From Acidobacteriaceae bacterium (lineage in GTDB: Bacteria > Acidobacteriota > Terriglobia > Terriglobales > Acidobacteriaceae), in the NCBI GenBank assembly GCA_003162495.1, contig PMOF01000270.1, forward strand, positions 1 through 15,163: a stretch of DNA of 15,163 nt, read 5' to 3'. The position numbers and the translations under genes were made by a program. The notes under the pieces were generated by a model. It was not told where the DNA came from. It saw nothing but the letters and a program-made list of their open reading frames with translations, and searched no databases. Shown here one piece after another: positions 13,991 through 15,163 of the stretch. The stretch's first letter is position 1. Every line of letters begins with the position of its first letter.

Positions 13991-15163
13991 CCGTTGAACG
14001 TCTGTAACATGGGGATTTGGCGGAGCTACTTTCATGAGTAACCCATACACTCCTCCTGCCGTAAAGAAGCCCACGAACCACGCGTAGTCATAGAGAAAGT
14101 GCAGCGACTCCACGGCCAGGCCGATCAGCGCAATCGCCACGCCAAGCACCAGCGCCACGATGGCCCGCGGGTTGATGCCTTTGGTGTAGGAATACGCGCC
14201 CTCGCGGCGATAGAGCGAATTCACATTGAGCACCGTTTTGCGGACGAAGAAATAATCGCAAACCATGATGCCCGCCACTGGTCCCAGCAGTCCTGAGTAA
14301 CCGATAAGCCATCCGAAGATATAACTGTCCGGCGTGGCCAGCAGTTTCCACGGGCACATCGCCAGTCCCAGAAATCCGGTAATCAATCCGCCGGTGCGAA
14401 AACTGATTAATCTCGGATATAGGTTTGAAAAATCATTCGATGGCGACACCACATTGGCGCCGATGTTTACATTGAGCGTAGCAATCAATATGGCGATCAG
14501 CGCCACAAAGGCCACCACAGGCTGATGAAACGCGCCGATCAGCTCGATCGGGTTCCAGATGGGCTTCCCAAAAAGCACAGCCGATGCCGACGTAACCGAG
14601 ATACCCACGAATGTATAAAGCGTCATCGCAACCGGCAGCCCGAAGGCCTGACCCACGGCCTGCGCATTTTGCGATTTCGAGTAGCGCGTGAAGTCGGGAA
14701 TGTTCAGTGCCAGCGTGGCCCAGTAGCCCACCATCGCGGTGAGCGACGGAAAGAAAACCGCAAGAAACGCGCCTGTGGTGTGGAATTGGCTTGGCGTCGA
14801 AAGCATGGAGCCGAAGCTGCCAGCCTTGATTCGCACCCAGATAAGAAGCGCGGCGGCCATCACAAACATGAACGGCGCGCCAAAAGCTTGTAAGTGGCGT
14901 ATGGACTCAACGCCGCGCCATACCACAACCATGTTCAGTAGCCAGAAGCCGAGAAAGCTGGCCCACAAAACGCCTTCGATCGAGCCAACCGATGGCCAAA
15001 TCACCATCAGCATCGAATGAATCGCGGTTCCGCCGATCCACGACTGAATCCCAAACCAGCCGCAAGCCACAATGGCGCGGAGGATCGCGGGAAGGTTGGC
15101 GCCGCGCACGCCAAACGGTGCGCGAATGAACACCGGAAACGGAATGCCGTACTTGGCGCCCGC
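13985..15163 (-). CDS. NCS1-family nucleobase/hydantoin:cation symporter, 5' end cut by window edge
   Basis: The frame is open from the right edge (beginning AGAKYGIPFP) to the stop at 13985, 392 residues. Family members have about 480-500, so roughly the first 90-100 residues and two membrane helices are missing. The first internal start-like codon (GTG at 15133) is not the true start because conserved NCS1 sequence lies before it. About ten hydrophobic helices are visible. Conserved segments are FGVRGANLP, then GWFGIQSWIGG, whose Trp and Gln correspond to the Mhp1 hydantoin-permease residues Trp117 and Gln121. GYWATLALNIPDFTRY carries the counterpart of Trp220, and ANVVSPSNDFSN is the Na+/substrate-region motif of helix 8. 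It should import uracil, cytosine, allantoin or hydantoin across the inner membrane with a cation. It converges on mmsA, so its promoter lies outside the window and it is transcribed separately. Confidence 0.92.
   Translation of the reverse strand, partial: AGAKYGIPFPVFIRAPFGVRGANLPAILRAIVACGWFGIQSWIGGTAIHSMLMVIWPSVGSIEGVLWASFLGFWLLNMVVVWRGVESIRHLQAFGAPFMFVMAAALLIWVRIKAGSFGSMLSTPSQFHTTGAFLAVFFPSLTAMVGYWATLALNIPDFTRYSKSQNAQAVGQAFGLPVAMTLYTFVGISVTSASAVLFGKPIWNPIELIGAFHQPVVAFVALIAILIATLNVNIGANVVSPSNDFSNLYPRLISFRTGGLITGFLGLAMCPWKLLATPDSYIFGWLIGYSGLLGPVAGIMVCDYFFVRKTVLNVNSLYRREGAYSYTKGINPRAIVALVLGVAIALIGLAVESLHFLYDYAWFVGFFTAGGVYGLLMKVAPPNPHVTDVQRL

Noticed and set aside
15131..15133. GTG at 15133 as the NCS1 permease start
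   Set aside because: Conserved family sequence (AGAKYGIPFP) continues upstream to the window edge, so the gene is cut rather than starting here.

Overview
The window is a compact catabolic gene cluster from a bacterium of moderately high GC. Soil Acidobacteriota would fit the gene content and protein style, but that is an inference without a database search. No rRNA, tRNA, CRISPR array, insertion sequence or phage gene is visible. Every protein gene that can be supported is a metabolic enzyme or transport component, and no transcription factor is encoded here.

Layout. Two gene blocks diverge from a short intergenic region around 4445-4528. Leftward (minus strand) the order is a CDA-fold nucleobase/nucleoside deaminase (3887-4444), a PCMH-type FAD oxidoreductase (2507-3868), a creatininase-family amidohydrolase (1716-2510) and a CocE/NonD-type serine hydrolase (1713 down to the left edge, nearly complete). 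Gaps are small or overlapping (18 nt, a 4-nt ATGA overlap, 2 nt), so this looks like one operon. Rightward (plus strand) the order is an amidase-signature enzyme (4529-5836), an NMT1/THI5-like substrate-binding lipoprotein (5878-6870), PreT (7031-8368), PreA (8371-9756), dihydropyrimidinase/hydantoinase (9804-11207), an M20-family N-carbamoyl amidohydrolase (11197-12438) and CoA-acylating (methyl)malonate-semialdehyde dehydrogenase (12455-13969). A minus-strand NCS1 nucleobase/hydantoin permease (13985 to the right edge) converges on the end of this block and lacks its N-terminus.

How the genes work together. The right-hand block reads as the reductive pyrimidine pathway. NCS1 (and perhaps the binding protein) brings in a nucleobase or hydantoin. 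PreT/PreA reduces uracil or thymine with NADH. The dihydropyrimidinase opens the ring, and the M20 enzyme removes the carbamoyl group to give beta-alanine or beta-aminoisobutyrate. MmsA then converts the semialdehyde to acetyl-CoA or propionyl-CoA. The aminotransferase that must act between the last two steps is not in the window. The catalytic residues of all these enzymes are intact.

The least explained part is the left-hand block: deaminase, flavoprotein, creatininase homologue and serine hydrolase, plus the amidase that heads the right-hand block. This looks like an accessory route for a nitrogen heterocycle or amide that joins the pyrimidine pathway. A perfect inverted repeat (GCGGCA-N7-TGCCGC, 4476-4494) sits between the two blocks and is a good candidate operator for their joint control.
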